Below, in pieces: positions 6,351-7,199 of a stretch of DNA of 7,199 bases (the stretch's first letter is position 1; every line of letters begins with the position of its first letter). This stretch comes from Bryobacterales bacterium. Lineage in GTDB: Bacteria; Acidobacteriota; Terriglobia; Bryobacterales; Bryobacteraceae. The translations under genes and the position numbers were made by a program. The notes beneath the pieces are model-generated. The model worked only from the letters and a program-made list of their open reading frames with translations, was not told where the DNA came from and made no database searches. Where the stretch lies: assembly GCA_025456495.1 (NCBI GenBank), contig JALOKO010000194.1, forward strand, positions 1 through 7,199, written 5' to 3'.

Positions 6351-6468
6351 GCGGGCGGTTGGCATGGGTTGGCCGCCCACGCGCTTTGGTTGCCACTTTG
6401 GCGGGCCGCCACGCATCCCATCGATAAGCCTGCGCAACCGGCATCGCCTACGCAGCATGAGGACACCC
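6351..6468 (+). other. Spacer after the DUF362 gene, with a GC-rich hairpin at 6353-6378
   Basis: GGGCGG (6353-6358) can pair with CCGCCC (6373-6378), extended by two possible G-U pairs, leaving a 10-base loop 3 bp after the DUF362 stop. No T-run follows, so a classic intrinsic terminator is not supported; it could protect the mRNA end or be incidental in GC-rich DNA. A second small inverted repeat (GGCG-GGC-CGCC) lies within 6402-6412. No promoter for DUF2237 is obvious. Confidence 0.35.
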
Positions 6469-6897
6469 ATGAACCCCGACGTCAACCACTTGCCCACCAA
6501 CGGCCACGCGCGCGCCCGCAACGTAATGGGGGGCAACCTGCTCACCTGTTGCACTTCGCCGATGACCGGGTTCTTTCGGAACGGCAAGTGCGACACCAAC
6601 GAAGAGGATGCGGGAATGCATGTGGTGTGCGCCATCCTGACGGATGAGTTTCTGGAGTACAGCAAGGCGCAAGGCAACGATCTCATCACGCCACGACCGC
6701 AATGGGGATTCCCCGGGCTAAAGGCCGGCGACAAGTGGTGCCTGTGCGCGGCACGTTGGAAAGAGGCTTACGAGGCCGGCGTCGCTCCCAAGGTTTTGTT
6801 GGAGGCCACTCACCAGAACGCGCTGCAGGTGGTCCCGCTGGATGCACTCAAGCGCTACGCCGCCCTCAGCGACGAACCGGTGGAGCCCTCCGCGTAG
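6469..6897 (+). CDS. DUF2237 family protein
   Basis: The predicted 142-residue protein matches DUF2237, a small conserved bacterial family without an assigned reaction. It has no signal peptide or membrane segment and is expected in the cytoplasm. Family-like blocks are NVMGGNLLTCCTSPMTGFFR (18-37), EEDAGMHVVCAILTDEFLE (45-63), GNDLITP (69-75), and GFPGLKAGDKWCLCAARWKE (80-99), followed by LEATHQNAL (111-119). Six cysteines (27, 28, 41, 54, 91, 93) with His51 make metal binding or thiol chemistry conceivable; that is inference. The ATG at 6469 has GAGG at 6459-6462, 6 bp upstream. An in-frame ATG at 6457 would add four residues. The variable first 17 residues and acidic/Pro C-terminal tail lie outside the conserved core. 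It lies between DUF362 and msrA on the same strand. Confidence 0.88.
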   Translation: MNPDVNHLPTNGHARARNVMGGNLLTCCTSPMTGFFRNGKCDTNEEDAGMHVVCAILTDEFLEYSKAQGNDLITPRPQWGFPGLKAGDKWCLCAARWKEAYEAGVAPKVLLEATHQNALQVVPLDALKRYAALSDEPVEPSA

Positions 6898-6933
6898 CTT
6901 GGCCGTCGCCATGCGGGCCGGCTTGGCCGTCGC
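6897..6933. repeat. 13-bp direct repeat after DUF2237
   Basis: GCTTGGCCGTCGC occurs exactly at 6897-6909 and 6921-6933, 24 bp apart, starting at the last base of the DUF2237 stop codon. A 5-bp inverted repeat (GTCGC 6929-6933, GCGAC 6942-6946) overlaps the second copy but is too short, and lacks a T-run, to be called a terminator. The role is unknown. Confidence 0.6.
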
Positions 6934-7005
6934 AATTGGTGGCGACTAGCCCCACGCCGCGGCAGGTTTGGAATTTCCGCGCCACCGGGCGGCATCCATG
7001 GAGGA

Positions 7006-7011
7006 AAGGAG
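7006..7011 (+). promoter_or_regulatory. Ribosome binding site of msrA
   Basis: AAGGAG lies 4 bp before the ATG at 7016. An in-frame ATG at 6998 would place this site inside the coding region and put an acidic MEERSD segment before the signal peptide, so 7016 is preferred. The spacing is short, but a second GGAGG at 6999-7003 may contribute. Confidence 0.6.
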
Positions 7012-7015
7012 CGAT

Positions 7016-7199
7016 ATGCAACGCAAAGCCGTGCTTCTGATCGCGCTTGGAGGTGTACTGATGTTTTCGTGGTTGACCGGGTCAACGCAGGGCGAGGCGC
7101 AGGCCGCTGACTCTAAATCCTTCCCCGCTCCGGCGCAGGACGCCGTTCTGGAAAAGCAGCAGAAGACCGCCAAGGCGGTGTTCGCGGGGGGCTGCTTCT
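7016..7199 (+). CDS. msrA: Exported peptide methionine sulfoxide reductase A, N-terminal 61 residues (runs off the right edge)
   Basis: MsrA reduces the S-epimer of methionine sulfoxide in proteins back to methionine. The visible part starts with MQRK, a hydrophobic core (AVLLIALGGVLMFSWL, residues 5-20) and a small-residue stretch ending EAQA-AD, a typical Sec signal peptide with likely cleavage near residue 30. After a polar linker comes KTAKAVFAGGCF (50-61), which matches the beginning of the MsrA domain, where the motif continues as GCFWG with the catalytic Cys (here Cys60). The window ends one base into the next codon. Secretion fits repair of oxidised methionines in envelope proteins. 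An MsrA-MsrB fusion cannot be judged from this fragment. It follows DUF2237 by 118 bp on the same strand. Confidence 0.85.
   Translation, partial: MQRKAVLLIALGGVLMFSWLTGSTQGEAQAADSKSFPAPAQDAVLEKQQKTAKAVFAGGCF

Noticed and set aside
6353..6378. Rho-independent terminator after DUF362
   Set aside because: A GC-rich stem can form but no T-run follows, so only a hairpin is noted.

Overview
The window is GC-rich, gene-dense bacterial chromosome with seven protein-coding genes: four on the minus strand (left two thirds) and three on the plus strand (right third). The contents are two amino-acid biosynthesis enzymes, a Gfo/Idh/MocA-type oxidoreductase, a Tat-exported sulfatase, a Tat-exported DUF362 protein, a DUF2237 protein and an exported MsrA. 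The oxidoreductase, HEAT-tailed sulfatase and Tat-DUF362 proteins resemble families common in Acidobacteriota, Planctomycetota and Verrucomicrobiota. An Acidobacteriota-like host is my best guess, but it is an inference from family resemblance and there is no marker gene to settle it. I saw no transposase, integrase, tRNA, rRNA or CRISPR array.

Minus strand, in order of transcription (right to left): proC (4791-3901), a spacer with short repeats, the sulfatase with C-terminal HEAT-like helices (3692-1767), a 213-bp spacer, the oxidoreductase starting at a TTG (1553-540) and, 14 bp after it, homoserine kinase thrB (525 to beyond base 1). The oxidoreductase and thrB are probably co-transcribed and translationally coupled. 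proC and the sulfatase could be separate units, given the spacers of about 210 bp.

Plus strand: DUF362 (5103-6350), DUF2237 (6469-6897), then the first 61 codons of an exported methionine sulfoxide reductase A (7016 to the window end). The gaps of about 118 bp each leave it open whether these form one transcript. The 311-bp divergent region between proC and the DUF362 gene (4792-5102) is the most unusual non-coding stretch. It holds a degenerating array of 14-bp repeats followed by a 19-bp repeat, and the DUF362 gene itself then begins with six 15-bp coding repeats.

Functionally, proC and thrB are housekeeping proline and threonine biosynthesis. The sulfatase and oxidoreductase suggest use of sulfated or modified sugars. 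DUF362, DUF2237 and MsrA have no demonstrated joint role, although the DUF2237 protein is cysteine-rich and stands next to a methionine-repair enzyme. I found no convincing new multi-gene system. The clearest oddities are the cluster of unrelated 13-19-bp repeats in the spacers and in one export linker, and a Gln in place of the usual Glu in the oxidoreductase EKP motif.
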